From the NCBI RefSeq assembly GCF_001648475.1, contig NZ_LXSQ01000012.1:1-64000 (forward strand): DNA of 64,000 nucleotides. The letters run 5' to 3'. Positions 49,536 to 58,796 of the stretch are shown piece by piece; the stretch's first letter is position 1, and every line of letters starts with the position of its first letter. Made by a program: the position numbers and the translations under genes. The stretch is from Eikenella halliae. Lineage in GTDB: Bacteria > Pseudomonadota > Gammaproteobacteria > Burkholderiales > Neisseriaceae. Under the pieces are notes generated by a model, which searched no databases, was not told where the DNA came from, and saw only the letters and a program-made list of their open reading frames with translations.

Positions 49536-50933
49536 ATGAAACACCTCACCGCAGACGTTGTCGTTATCGGCGGCGGCACCGCCGGCATGGGCGCCTTCCG
49601 CAATGCCCGCCTCTACACCGAAAACGTTTATCTCATTGAAAGCCACGTTTTCGGCACCACCTGCGCCCGCGTCGGCTGCATGCCCTCCAAACTCTTGATT
49701 GCCGCCGCAGAAGCCCGCCACCACGCCTTGCACACCGATCCCTTCGGCGTGCATCTGGACAAATCCAGCATCAGCGTAAATGGCGAAGAAGTGATGAGCC
49801 GCGTCAAATCCGAGCGCGACCGCTTCGTCGGCTTCGTGCTGGAAGACGTAGAAGCCTGGCCCGCCGAGCGCCGCATCATGGGGCATGCCAAATTCATCGA
49901 CGAGCACACCGTACAAATCGACGAGCACACCCAAATCCGTGCCGAACGCATCGTAATCGCCACCGGCTCCCGCCCCATCGTGCTGCCGCAATGGCAGGCG
50001 CTGGGCGACCGCCTCATCATCAACGACGATGTATTCTCATGGGACACACTGCCCGAAAGCGTGGCCGTATTCGGCACCGGCGTGATCGGCCTCGAGCTCG
50101 GCCAAGCCCTGAGCCGCCTCGGCGTGCGCGTGGAAATGTTCGGCCTGGGCGGCCTCATCGGCGGCATTTCCGACCCCGTGGTGCTGGAAGACGCCAGAGC
50201 CATCTTCGGCCAGGAAATCCCGCTCCACCTCAACGCCCAAACCGAAACCCGGCTCAACGATAAAGGCCAAGTGGAAGTAGCATGGACGCAAGACGGCGAA
50301 AGCGGCGTATTCACCGCCGACTACCTGCTCGCCGCCATCGGCCGCCGCCCCAATGTGGACAACATCGGGCTGGAAAACCTCAATATCGAGAAAGACGCAC
50401 GCGGCGTGCCCGTAGCCAATCCACACACCATGCAAACCAGCATTCCGCACATCTTCATTGCAGGCGACGCCTCCAACCAACTACCCCTGCTGCACGAAGC
50501 CGCCGACCAAGGCAAAATCGCCGGTGAAAACGCCGGCCGCTACCCCGATGTACAGGACGGCTTGCGCCGCAGCATGATCGGCGTGGTGTTCTCCAACCCG
50601 CAAATCATCAGCGTGGGCGCGCGCTTTGCCCAGCTGGAAAAAGAATACGGCAGCAAGCTCGTGGCCGGCCAAGTATCCTTCCGCAACCAAGGCCGCAGCC
50701 GCGTGATGCTGGTAAACCAAGGCAGTCTGCGCGTGTATGCCGACCGCGAAACCGGCCGCTTCCTCGGTGCAGAAGGCATCGGCCCCGCGCTGGAACACAT
50801 CGCCCACCTCCTCGCCTGGGCGCACCAGCAGCACATGACCGTGCCGCAAATGCTCGACATGCCCTTCTACCATCCCGTAATCGAAGAAGGCCTGCGCACC
50901 GCCCTGCGCGACGTAGCCGCCAAACTGGCCTAA
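49536..50933 (+). CDS. Dihydrolipoamide dehydrogenase-like flavoprotein disulphide reductase
   Basis: 465 residues. FAD fold DVVVIGGGTAGMGAFRNARL near residue 7, redox pair TTCARVGCMPSK (Cys43, Cys48), NAD fold VAVFGTGVIGLELGQAL near 180, and the C-terminal interface. The usual His-Glu of true E3 (HAHPTxSE) is replaced by FYHPVIEEGL, where His and Glu remain but in a shorter motif. It has no lipoyl domain, unlike LpdA at 13044, and lies beside the hybrid peroxiredoxin as in Neisseria, which suggests a redox-defence role; its partner is unknown. Confidence 0.9.
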   Translation: MKHLTADVVVIGGGTAGMGAFRNARLYTENVYLIESHVFGTTCARVGCMPSKLLIAAAEARHHALHTDPFGVHLDKSSISVNGEEVMSRVKSERDRFVGFVLEDVEAWPAERRIMGHAKFIDEHTVQIDEHTQIRAERIVIATGSRPIVLPQWQALGDRLIINDDVFSWDTLPESVAVFGTGVIGLELGQALSRLGVRVEMFGLGGLIGGISDPVVLEDARAIFGQEIPLHLNAQTETRLNDKGQVEVAWTQDGESGVFTADYLLAAIGRRPNVDNIGLENLNIEKDARGVPVANPHTMQTSIPHIFIAGDASNQLPLLHEAADQGKIAGENAGRYPDVQDGLRRSMIGVVFSNPQIISVGARFAQLEKEYGSKLVAGQVSFRNQGRSRVMLVNQGSLRVYADRETGRFLGAEGIGPALEHIAHLLAWAHQQHMTVPQMLDMPFYHPVIEEGLRTALRDVAAKLA

Positions 50934-51022
50934 AGGCTACCTGAAAACACTGTCTTGGCGTAGGGCTGAGCTTCATCAAAGCGGCGGCTTTAATAAAGCG
51001 CGGCTTTAGCCGGATGAGAAAC

Positions 51023-51057
51023 AAAACGGCAAACGGATTGATTCCGTTTGCCGTTTT
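51023..51057 (+). terminator. Rho-independent terminator of the DldH-like gene
   Basis: AAAACGGCAAACGGA, TTGAT loop, TCCGTTTGCCGTTTT; 15-bp perfect stem, about 90 bp after the stop. Confidence 0.85.
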
Positions 51058-51189
51058 CGTTTACCTAATTAAGCTAACTCTAGACAGCTAAATAAATCTT
51101 AAGTATGGAACTTAATAACAACCAAATATCATGATTATCTATCAATAACTTAAGCCTACACTTACCGAATAATAGAGTATAAACTATTA

Positions 51190-52884
51190 TTATCTTTTAA
51201 GCTCATTTATTGATAACTCGTAAAGACTATCAACTAAAATATCGCCCCTTGATTTTATAGAGTTAGTATCCCAAGTTTCACAGTTTTCTACTACATTTTT
51301 TGTGGTTATCAATTTATTCCTTTCAAGAATAATTTTTTTCTTTTCTAAAAATGGTTTATTTCCAATTAAACTGTTTATATCCCTATCAAGCAAAACTAAA
51401 TTTCCCAAGCTTTGAATACTCGATTTTTTAAATGTATTATTCATGATAGAGGTTGGGTGCAAGTGCTCTAAACTTAGATTGTCAAAAAATACATTCCAGT
51501 TCTGTTCCTTCATCTCTATTTTATAAAGACAATAATATGCTAGATTCTTGGCTTTCCTATCATCAAATTTACTTGTATCTTTGAAAAAATAAACTCTAGA
51601 ATCAAAATATTTTCTAAAAGTATCTAATGGAAGTATTTTCTTAATAATTTTTTCTCTAAATTTAGTTAACTCTGTATGTGCATCTTGTCTATTTTTCGAA
51701 TTAAATAATCTAATAGCATGGCTTGGATACAACTTCTCAAAACCTGCTAACCTATTAATACAAATAGCATTATTAATGAAATGAAAATTATCTAAACTTC
51801 TTAAAGTTTTTATTAAAAATTCTGATGATATATTTTTCTTCCTAAATGCCCTAATTAATGACAATAAGAAACTATCTACCACCTCAATATTGAATACTAT
51901 TTTAATATTATGTAAGTGATAATATACTTTTCTCATATGCAAATTTGATTGATTGATCCAATCACCCTCTACTGGGTTTTGAATTTGACTATATATTTCA
52001 GAATCGTCCAATAAATCATTAACAAATGATTTTATATTGAATCCTTGCTTGGATACTAATTCAGTATACTCTTTATAAAACTTTTCATTGCTAATATTAA
52101 CTTTGTATCTTGATTTCCAAAATGTTAAGAAGAAGTCTTCACCTTTATCACCAAAATTAGAGCATATTATTTTCCATTTTTCTTCTAATTCTTTAGGTTT
52201 TGATTTCGGTGATTCATACCTATGAAATATATCATTCTTAATTAAATCAACAAATGTTAAATCTTTTCCTTTTGCATTTAATGTCATAAATATAGAATGG
52301 GCATTAATTCTTCCTTTTGATGCAACAAAAATTAACTCTAGTTTCAAAATTGCATCTACTAATTCTTCTAATTTCTCCTTTTTTAGTTTTTTTAATCTAT
52401 CAAAAAGATAATCATACGCATAAATAATATTTTTCTCTCCACTATTCTTAGGTTCACTAAAATTATCTGGCTTAGGAAACTCCTGAACATATTCTTGGAA
52501 CAATGGATATGGCATATCCGTCTTTAATATTGGATAATTCTGATTTCTTCTATCTTTTTTAAAAATATAGTTATCATTTATACCATTTGTTAAATCACTA
52601 TCTCCATGTATCTTAGAATAGATATCTCTAATCGCACAAAGTAAAATTGTTAATGTTGTAATTCTCTGTTGACCATCTACTACAAAAAACTCACTATCAC
52701 TCATCTGTCCATCAAAAACAAAGTGTCCTATAAAATAGTCCTTGTTTATATTACTCAAAATATCATCTATAAACTCACTAATCTCATCCTCACCCCAATC
52801 AAATGGTCTTTGGTAATCGGGAATAATAAACTTACCTTTATTAAACATTTGTTCAACTGTCATATTCACAGCTTGCACATCCAT
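51190..52884 (-). CDS. DUF262/DUF1524 protein (GmrSD-like), possible defence gene
   Basis: 564 residues. N-terminal DUF262 domain: FIIPDYQRPFDWGEDEISEF and FFVVDGQQRITTLTILLCAI, the DGQQR nucleotide-binding motif. C-terminal DUF1524 HNH-like nuclease region: LSLEHLHPTSIMNN and SLGNLVLLDRDINSLIGNKPF. This is the architecture of type IV restriction (GmrSD), which cuts phage DNA with modified bases, and of BrxU-like enzymes. No second subunit, methylase or integrase is beside it, and it is shorter than many fused GmrSD. Very A+T-rich versus flanks, so recently acquired. Start 52884 (MDVQAVNM) is chosen since AGGAG lies 12 bp upstream; a longer frame reaches 52932. Confidence 0.85.
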   Translation of the reverse strand: MDVQAVNMTVEQMFNKGKFIIPDYQRPFDWGEDEISEFIDDILSNINKDYFIGHFVFDGQMSDSEFFVVDGQQRITTLTILLCAIRDIYSKIHGDSDLTNGINDNYIFKKDRRNQNYPILKTDMPYPLFQEYVQEFPKPDNFSEPKNSGEKNIIYAYDYLFDRLKKLKKEKLEELVDAILKLELIFVASKGRINAHSIFMTLNAKGKDLTFVDLIKNDIFHRYESPKSKPKELEEKWKIICSNFGDKGEDFFLTFWKSRYKVNISNEKFYKEYTELVSKQGFNIKSFVNDLLDDSEIYSQIQNPVEGDWINQSNLHMRKVYYHLHNIKIVFNIEVVDSFLLSLIRAFRKKNISSEFLIKTLRSLDNFHFINNAICINRLAGFEKLYPSHAIRLFNSKNRQDAHTELTKFREKIIKKILPLDTFRKYFDSRVYFFKDTSKFDDRKAKNLAYYCLYKIEMKEQNWNVFFDNLSLEHLHPTSIMNNTFKKSSIQSLGNLVLLDRDINSLIGNKPFLEKKKIILERNKLITTKNVVENCETWDTNSIKSRGDILVDSLYELSINELKR

Positions 52885-53039
52885 TTCATTATCTCCTATG
52901 CATAAAGACCATATGAATAAGCAGTATAGCAATACCTTTTATTTTCTACAATTTTTCTAACAAGCGAGCGAAAGATGGGTATTCATTGCCCACTCCACGG
53001 CTATCCTCTACCCGCACCCCATACTATGCTTGCTAATCA

Positions 53040-53087
53040 GCGTAGCCTCATAAGTTAGGGTGTGCACGGAATGTATACATGCGGTTC
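53040..53087 (+). repeat. Dispersed ~45-bp repeat, copy 5
   Basis: GCGTAGCCTCATAAGTTAGG, GTGTGCACGGAATGTATACA, TGCGGTTC; same family as 2661-2702. Confidence 0.5.
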
Positions 53088-53172
53088 GATCTATCAATGC
53101 AGCACACATACTACACAGACCCTAGACTAGCTGAAAATTTCAGCTTCATAGAAACTTCGTCGCACTGCGTTT

Positions 53173-53277
53173 TATAGTGGATTAAAATAAGGGTGAGATA
53201 AAACAGCGTACCGCAGACAGTACACACGTACGATAAGGCGAGCCAATACTGTAGCATTTTTATTTTAATCTACTATA
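53173..53277. repeat. Correia-like element, copy 7, second subtype
   Basis: 105 bp with ends TATAGTGGATTAAAATAAGG and TTTTATTTTAATCTACTATA. Core keeps CCGCAGACAGTACACACG but has diverged at both sides. Confidence 0.8.
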
Positions 53278-53339
53278 ACTTCGTTGAAGCTAGATCTTTC
53301 AGGTAGCCACCCCGCCTATGCCTGCCAGATAACAAACAA

Positions 53340-53383
53340 AAAGGCTACCTGAAACCGTTTATCTTCGGTTTCAGGTAGCCTTT
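53340..53383 (-). terminator. DUS-pair terminator of ackA
   Basis: AAAGGCTACCTGAAACCG and CGGTTTCAGGTAGCCTTT, 18-bp perfect arms, 8-bp loop, 24 bp after the ackA stop. Confidence 0.8.
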
Positions 53384-53407
53384 ATCTTGCTTTAGCAGCT
53401 GTTAGTC

Positions 53408-54607
53408 TTATTCGATACCGGCCAGATGGGCGGTATCTTGGGCAATCATCAACTCTTCGTTGGTGGGGATCACCATGGCCAGCGGAGTATGGCCGGCTTG
53501 GCTGATGATGCCGCCTTCGCCGAAACGGGCGGCAAGGTTGGCTTTTTCATCTACGGTGAGGCCGAGGAAGCCTAGGTAGCCGATGGTTTTGCTGCGGATG
53601 GTATTAGAGTTTTCACCAATGCCGCCGGTGAACACCAACGCATCCAAGCCGCCTGCGGCGACGCTCATGGAGGCAACGTATTTGGCCAAGCGATAGGAGA
53701 ATACTTCCAGCGCAAGTTTGGCGCCTTCGTGGCCTTTGCCGGCAGCTTCTTCGATTTCGCGGCAGTCGTTGGAAAGCTCGGAAATGCCGAGCAGGCCGCT
53801 TTGTTTGTGCAGCAGGTCGGTGATTTGCTCGATATTCAGGCCGGCGTTATTGTGCAGGAAGGGGAACACGTTGGCGTCGATGTCGCCGCTGCGGGTGCCC
53901 ATCACGAGGCCTTCAAGCGGGGTGAGGCCCATGCTGGTATCACGGCATTTGCCGCTATTGGCGGCGGCGATGGAAGCGCCGTTGCCAAGGTGGGCAATCA
54001 CGAGGCGCAGGCCTTCTTCGCTGCGGCCGAGCAGGCGGGCGGCTTCGGCAGCTACGAAGCGGTAGCTGGTGCCGTGGGCGCCGTAGCGGCGCAGGCCGTA
54101 TTTGCGGTAGAGCTCGCGCGGCACGGCGTAGGTGTAGGCGTGCTCGGGCATGGATTGGTGGAAGGCAGTATCAAACACCACGGCGTGCGGCACATGGCTG
54201 AAAATGCTCATGGCGGCGCGGATGCCGAGCAGGTGGGCGGGGTTGTGCAGCGGGGCGAGCATGATGCACTCTTCTATGCCTTTGATCACTTCATCGTTAA
54301 CCAGGCAGGATTCTTTAAAGCGTTCGCCGCCGTGCACCACGCGGTGGCCGACTGCGCCGATGCGTTTGTCGAGCTTGCGCGCTTCGAGTTCGGCCATCAA
54401 GGCTTCCACAGCGCCGGTGTGGTCGGGCTTCTCGGCCAGGCTCACGGTGTGTTTTTCACCGTTTGCCTTGAAGATGATGCGGGCATCGGGCAAGTGGAGT
54501 TTTTCAGCCAGGCAGCTCAGCAAAACTTCGCCGTTGGTGCTGTCCAATACGGCGCCTTTAACGGAAGAGCTGCCGCAGTTTAATACCAGAATCAGTTTGT
54601 CAGACAT
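53408..54607 (-). CDS. ackA: Acetate kinase
   Basis: 399 residues. Interconverts acetyl phosphate and acetate with ATP. Signatures LVLNCGSSSVKGAVLD near residue 6, HRVVHGGERF near 107, HLGNGASIAA near 208 and FTGGIGENS near 328 are all present. The usual partner pta is not in the window. AAGGGA before ATG 54607. Confidence 0.97.
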   Translation of the reverse strand: MSDKLILVLNCGSSSVKGAVLDSTNGEVLLSCLAEKLHLPDARIIFKANGEKHTVSLAEKPDHTGAVEALMAELEARKLDKRIGAVGHRVVHGGERFKESCLVNDEVIKGIEECIMLAPLHNPAHLLGIRAAMSIFSHVPHAVVFDTAFHQSMPEHAYTYAVPRELYRKYGLRRYGAHGTSYRFVAAEAARLLGRSEEGLRLVIAHLGNGASIAAANSGKCRDTSMGLTPLEGLVMGTRSGDIDANVFPFLHNNAGLNIEQITDLLHKQSGLLGISELSNDCREIEEAAGKGHEGAKLALEVFSYRLAKYVASMSVAAGGLDALVFTGGIGENSNTIRSKTIGYLGFLGLTVDEKANLAARFGEGGIISQAGHTPLAMVIPTNEELMIAQDTAHLAGIE

Positions 54608-54777
54608 GATGTCCCTTTATATATTTTTGTGAATTACATAAACACGGCGGCTGCCCGCCGGCTGCTTGTTTTTCTTGCGGATACAATGAACTTGCTAAGA
54701 AAATTGGCGGCTATTGTAACAAAACTGCTTTATCTTCTCTATGCCTGCGGGCAATCTTATGTGGTTGGGGTATAAAT

Positions 54778-54882
54778 TATAGTGAATTAAATTTAAACCA
54801 GTACAGCGTTGGCTCGCCTTGCCGTAACGTGTGTACTGTCTGCGGCTCGTCGCCTTGTCCTGATTTTTGTTAATCCACTATA
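54778..54882. repeat. Correia-like element, copy 8
   Basis: 105 bp, TATAGTGAATTAAATTTAAA to TTTTTGTTAATCCACTATA, ending 15 bp before the purD stop. Orientation of the core is opposite to copies 1, 4 and 6. Confidence 0.9.
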
Positions 54883-54897
54883 TTTTCAAACATCGTT

Positions 54898-56163
54898 TCA
54901 ACGCAAAGCCTTGTCGGCAATATCGCGGCGGTATTGCATGCCGGGGAAATCAATCTCGGCCACGGCGCGGTAGGCCTGCTGTTTGGCGGCGGCCAAATCG
55001 TCGCCCAAACCCACCACGCACAGCACGCGGCCGCCGTTGGTAAAGGTGTGGTCGGCATCCGCAGCCGTACCGGCGTGGAATACTTTACCGATGCGGTTGG
55101 CGGCTTCGATGCCTTCGATGATGTAGTTTTTGTTGGAACGTTCGGGATAACCCTCCGAAGCGAGCACCACGCCCACGGCGCTTTGCGCTTTCCATTCGGC
55201 TTTGGCCGTATCCAGTTTCCGATCCAATGCGGCTTGAATCAAATCCACCAAATCGCTGTCCAAACGGCTCATAATCGGCTGGGTTTCCGGGTCGCCGAAG
55301 CGGCAGTTGAATTCCACGGTATAAGGCGCACCATCGGCACCAATCATCAGGCCGGCATAGAGAAACCCTGTAAATTCATGGCCTTCTTCGCGCATGCCGC
55401 GCACGGTGGGCAGGATGATTTCTTCCATGGCGCGTTGATAAACTTCGGGCGTAACAATGGGCGCGGGGCTGTATGCGCCCATGCCGCCGGTATTCGGGCC
55501 GAGGTCGCCGTCGAGCAGGCGTTTGTGGTCTTGGCTGGTGGCCATCGGCAGCACGTTTTCGCCGTCCGCCATCACGATAAAGCTGGCTTCCTCGCCCTGC
55601 AAAAAGTCTTCAATCACCACGCGCGCGCCGGCATCGCCCATTTTATTGTCGAGCAGCATTTGGTCGATGGCTTGGTGTGCCTGCTCTTCGGTTTGCGCCA
55701 CCACCACACCTTTTCCGGCGGCCAAGCCGTCTGCCTTAATCACAATCGGTGCACCTTTGGCAGCCACATAATCATGGGCGGCAGCCGCATCGGCAAAGGT
55801 TTGATATTGCGCGGTGGGAATGCCGTGCCGCGCCATAAAGGCCTTGGCGAAATCTTTGGAACTTTCCAGCTGGGCGGCGGCGCGGGTGGGGCCGAACACG
55901 GGCAGGCCTGCGGCGCGGAAATCGTCCACTATGCCGGCTGCCAATGGTGCTTCGGGGCCGACCACGGTAAAGGCAATCTGCTCACGGCGGCAGAAATCAA
56001 TCAGTTCCTGATGCGTTTTCAGAGGCAGGTTTTGCAGCTTGGGTTCTTGCGCCGTACCGGCATTGCCGGGTGCGACAAACACGGTTTGCACTTTGGGCGA
56101 CTGCGCCAGCTTCCACGCCAGCGCGTGTTCACGCCCGCCGCTGCCGATAACGAGTAATTTCAT
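54898..56163 (-). CDS. purD: Phosphoribosylamine-glycine ligase
   Basis: 421 residues. Second step of purine synthesis, ATP-grasp enzyme. MKLLVIGSGGREHALAWKLA start, ATP-grasp core with KADGLAAGKGVVVAQT near 148 and EFNCRFGDPETQP near 285. Complete. AAGGA precedes ATG 56163. Stands alone; a Correia-like copy follows. Confidence 0.97.
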   Translation of the reverse strand: MKLLVIGSGGREHALAWKLAQSPKVQTVFVAPGNAGTAQEPKLQNLPLKTHQELIDFCRREQIAFTVVGPEAPLAAGIVDDFRAAGLPVFGPTRAAAQLESSKDFAKAFMARHGIPTAQYQTFADAAAAHDYVAAKGAPIVIKADGLAAGKGVVVAQTEEQAHQAIDQMLLDNKMGDAGARVVIEDFLQGEEASFIVMADGENVLPMATSQDHKRLLDGDLGPNTGGMGAYSPAPIVTPEVYQRAMEEIILPTVRGMREEGHEFTGFLYAGLMIGADGAPYTVEFNCRFGDPETQPIMSRLDSDLVDLIQAALDRKLDTAKAEWKAQSAVGVVLASEGYPERSNKNYIIEGIEAANRIGKVFHAGTAADADHTFTNGGRVLCVVGLGDDLAAAKQQAYRAVAEIDFPGMQYRRDIADKALR

Positions 56164-56199
56164 GAAGTTATCCTTTTCAAATAAGATTTCGTTGGCTAT

Positions 56200-56241
56200 A
56201 AAGGCTACCTGAAACTTGAAAACAGATTTTCAGGTAGCCTC
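56200..56241 (-). terminator. DUS-pair hairpin between yigZ and purD
   Basis: AAGGCTACCTGAAA and TTTTCAGGTAGCCT, inverted 12 bp apart, about 45 bp after the yigZ stop. Confidence 0.55.
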
Positions 56242-56286
56242 TTCGTTTTCTTGCACGTCTTCCAAAATTTCCACCGCGCGCGTTTT

Positions 56287-56868
56287 CTACCAGGCATCCA
56301 GGCAGGCGGCATAATTGGCCAGCGGCACGGCGCAATGCAGGCGGCAATCCAGTTGCAAATCCTGCTGCAACACTTCCGCGCCGTACTGTTTAGCCAGCCG
56401 CAAAACCTCGCTCAAATGCGGGTAATCGCAGCGCAAGACTACACGTTTTTCAATATTTTTTTCCACCTGCGCGGTTTGCTGCAAGGCCATTTGGGTGGCG
56501 GTTTTGTAGGCATGAATCAGGCCGGGCACGCCCAGCAGCGTGCCGCCGAAATAACGCACCACCACCACCAAAACATCGGTCAGCCCGGCCGAATCAATCT
56601 GGCCCAAAATCGGCCGGCCGGCGCTGCCGGAAGGCTCGCCGTCGTCGTTGGCACGAAACTGTAGGCCGTCCGTACCCAAGCGGTAGGCATAGCACCAATG
56701 CCGCGCCTTGTGGTGTTCCTGCCGTAGTGCGTCCACATGGTTTTTCACTTCTGCCGCCGTACGTACGGGATAGGCAAAGGCGATAAAGCGGCTGCCTTTG
56801 TCTTTAAACTCGGCCTGGCCGGGTTCGGCCAAAGTGCGGTAGGTGCAGGGAATATCAGAATTCGGCAT
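56287..56868 (-). CDS. yigZ: IMPACT (YigZ) family protein
   Basis: 193 residues. N-terminal Impact domain with KDKGSRFIAFAYPV, ANDDGEPSGSAGRPIL near residue 74 and VVVVRYFGGTLLGVPGLIHAY near 100, then a short C-terminal DUF1949-like domain. Relatives are linked to translation control; the bacterial role is unclear. Starts at ATG 56868. Confidence 0.9.
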   Translation of the reverse strand: MPNSDIPCTYRTLAEPGQAEFKDKGSRFIAFAYPVRTAAEVKNHVDALRQEHHKARHWCYAYRLGTDGLQFRANDDGEPSGSAGRPILGQIDSAGLTDVLVVVVRYFGGTLLGVPGLIHAYKTATQMALQQTAQVEKNIEKRVVLRCDYPHLSEVLRLAKQYGAEVLQQDLQLDCRLHCAVPLANYAACLDAW

Positions 56869-56908
56869 GGCGGCGGCGGTGTCGGGAAATAGGCAGATTA
56901 TATAAGAA

Positions 56909-56947
56909 ACAGGCTACCTGAAAGCAGATTGTTTTCAGGTAGCCTGT
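56909..56947 (-). terminator. DUS-pair terminator of etfBA
   Basis: ACAGGCTACCTGAAA and TTTCAGGTAGCCTGT, 15-bp perfect arms, immediately beside the parS palindrome. Confidence 0.65.
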
Positions 56948-56949
56948 CG

Positions 56950-56965
56950 TGTTTCACGTGAAACA
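56950..56965. other. parS centromere site (ParB binding)
   Basis: TGTTTCACGTGAAACA matches the conserved bacterial chromosomal parS 16-mer at every position, and the palindrome extends to 20 bp (56948-56967, CG at each side). ParB loads here as a CTP clamp and the ParABS/SMC systems act around it. Located 16 bp after the etfA stop, outside genes. No second copy was found in the window. Confidence 0.9.
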
Positions 56966-56981
56966 CGAACGCATGAAACAC

Positions 56982-57917
56982 TTAGTTGCCCAATGCCGCA
57001 GTCAGCTCAGGTACGGCTTCAAACAGGTCGGCCACCAAGCCGTAGTCGGCAATATTGAAAATCGCCGCTTCCGGATCTTTGTTGATGGCCACAATCACTT
57101 TGCTGTCCTGCATGCCGGCGGTGTGCTGGATGGCGCCGGAAATACCGATGGCGATATACAGCTCCGGCGCCACCACTTTGCCGGTTTGGCCCACTTGGCA
57201 GTCATTGGGTGCATAATCCGCATCCACCGCCGCGCGGGAAGCGCCAATGGCTGCGCCGAGCTTATCCGCCAACGGTTGCAGCAATTCGTTGAACTTTTCC
57301 ACACTGCCCAAAGCCCGGCCGCCGGAAACCACCACTCTAGCCTGCGTCAGCTCCGGGCGGTCGGATTTCACCAGCTCGCGGCTGATGAAACGGCTCAAGC
57401 CCTGAGCCGAAGCGGCCTCTACCTGCACCACTTCGGCCTGACCGCCGCTGGCGGCGGCTTCGGCAAAAGCGGTGATGCGGAAAGTGAGTGCCAATTTATC
57501 GGCATCGCTGGAAACAGTGGCAAAGGCATTGCCGGCATAAATCGGGCGCACAAAAGTTTTACCGTCCACGATTTCGGTTAAATCAGACACCTGCGGGCAA
57601 TCCAACAGGGCGGCCACGCGCGGCATCAGGTTTTTGCCGAAGGTGCTGGCGGCGGCGGCAACGTAGCGGTAATCCGACGCCAGTTCCACCACCAAAGGCG
57701 CCAGTTCTTCGGCCAACCCGCCGGCATAATGTTCGGCATCGGCCAGCAATACTTTGGCCACCCCGGCCACCTGTTTGGCCTGCTCGGCCACCGCTGCCGC
57801 GCCGTTGCCGGCCACCAATACGTGCACTTCGCCCAGCTTGCTGCCGGCGGTAACGGCATGCCGTGTGGCGGCGGCCAAATGTTGGTTGTCGTGTTCGGCA
57901 ATAATCAATACAGTCAT
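56982..57917 (-). CDS. etfA: Electron transfer flavoprotein alpha subunit
   Basis: 311 residues. With EtfB it carries electrons from acyl-CoA-type dehydrogenases to the quinone pool. N-terminal fold MTVLIIAEHDNQHLAAATRH, FAD-binding C-terminal part with VVSGGRALGSVEKF near 200, IGASRAAVDADYAPNDCQVGQTGK and LYIAIGISGAIQH near 255. 10 bp after etfB. Confidence 0.96.
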   Translation of the reverse strand: MTVLIIAEHDNQHLAAATRHAVTAGSKLGEVHVLVAGNGAAAVAEQAKQVAGVAKVLLADAEHYAGGLAEELAPLVVELASDYRYVAAAASTFGKNLMPRVAALLDCPQVSDLTEIVDGKTFVRPIYAGNAFATVSSDADKLALTFRITAFAEAAASGGQAEVVQVEAASAQGLSRFISRELVKSDRPELTQARVVVSGGRALGSVEKFNELLQPLADKLGAAIGASRAAVDADYAPNDCQVGQTGKVVAPELYIAIGISGAIQHTAGMQDSKVIVAINKDPEAAIFNIADYGLVADLFEAVPELTAALGN

Positions 57918-57927
57918 GGCTTTATCC

Positions 57928-58677
57928 TCAAATTACTTTGGCTTCGTTTTTCAATTTGGCCACCAGTTCGGCCACGCTTTGCACCTTCACGCCGCCGCTG
58001 CGCGGTTTGGGCTCGGCCACTTTCAGCCGCTGCAATTTGGGCGCAATGTCCACGCCCAATTCTTCCACCGCAAGCTTTTCCAGCGGTTTTTTCTTGGCCT
58101 GCATGATGTTTGGCAGCTTCACATAACGCGGCTCGTTCAAACGCAAATCGGCGCTGATTACTGCCGGCAGCTTCAGGGCCACGGTTTCCAAACCGCCGTC
58201 CACTTCGCGCACCACGGTTACTTCGTTTTCGCCCAATTCCACCTTGCTGGCAAACGTGCCCTGCGGCGCATTGAGCAAGGCGGCCAGCATTTGCGCGGTT
58301 TGGTTGGCGTCATCGTCAATCGCCTGTTTGCCCAACAAAATCAGCTGCGGCTGCTCGCGCTCGGCGATTTTGCGCAGCAGTTTGGCTACGGCCAAAGGCT
58401 CCAAATAGTCATCGGTCTGCACATGGATGGCGCGGTCACCGCCCATCGCCAGTGCGGTGCGCAGCGTTTCTTCGCACTGCTTCACGCCCAGCGATACCAC
58501 CACGATTTCGCTGATCTTTCCGGCCTCTTTCAGGCGCACGGCCTCTTCCACGGCAATTTCGTCAAACGGGTTCATCGACATTTTCACATTGCCGATGTCT
58601 ACATCCGAACCGTCGGCCTTCACCCGCACCTTCACGTTGTAATCCACCACCCGCTTTACGGCAACCAGTGTTTTCAT
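57928..58677 (-). CDS. etfB: Electron transfer flavoprotein beta subunit
   Basis: 249 residues. MKTLVAVKRVVDYNVKVRVK start, AMP-site MNPFDEIAVEEAVRLKE near 38, and the C-terminal VAELVAKLKNEAKVI. AAGGA precedes ATG 58677. First gene of etfBA. Confidence 0.96.
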   Translation of the reverse strand: MKTLVAVKRVVDYNVKVRVKADGSDVDIGNVKMSMNPFDEIAVEEAVRLKEAGKISEIVVVSLGVKQCEETLRTALAMGGDRAIHVQTDDYLEPLAVAKLLRKIAEREQPQLILLGKQAIDDDANQTAQMLAALLNAPQGTFASKVELGENEVTVVREVDGGLETVALKLPAVISADLRLNEPRYVKLPNIMQAKKKPLEKLAVEELGVDIAPKLQRLKVAEPKPRSGGVKVQSVAELVAKLKNEAKVI

Positions 58678-58796
58678 GAAATTTCCTTTTCCTTCTATCT
58701 AGTTAGTGATTCACTTATCCGGCAAAACGGGCTGATTGTGCCGATTTGGCGGAAATAATGCAAGTATGGCCAAAACCCGGCCGCAAACGCTTGGGG

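Larger units (their letters stand above)
52885..53407. other. Gene-free stretch with dispersed repeats
   Basis: Holds dispersed repeat copy 5 (53040-53087), Correia-like copy 7 (53173-53277), a DUS near 53298 and the ackA terminator (53340-53383). No convincing gene. Confidence 0.5.

Noticed and set aside
54934..56157. 407-codon frame opposite purD
   Set aside because: Shadow of purD, no start signals.
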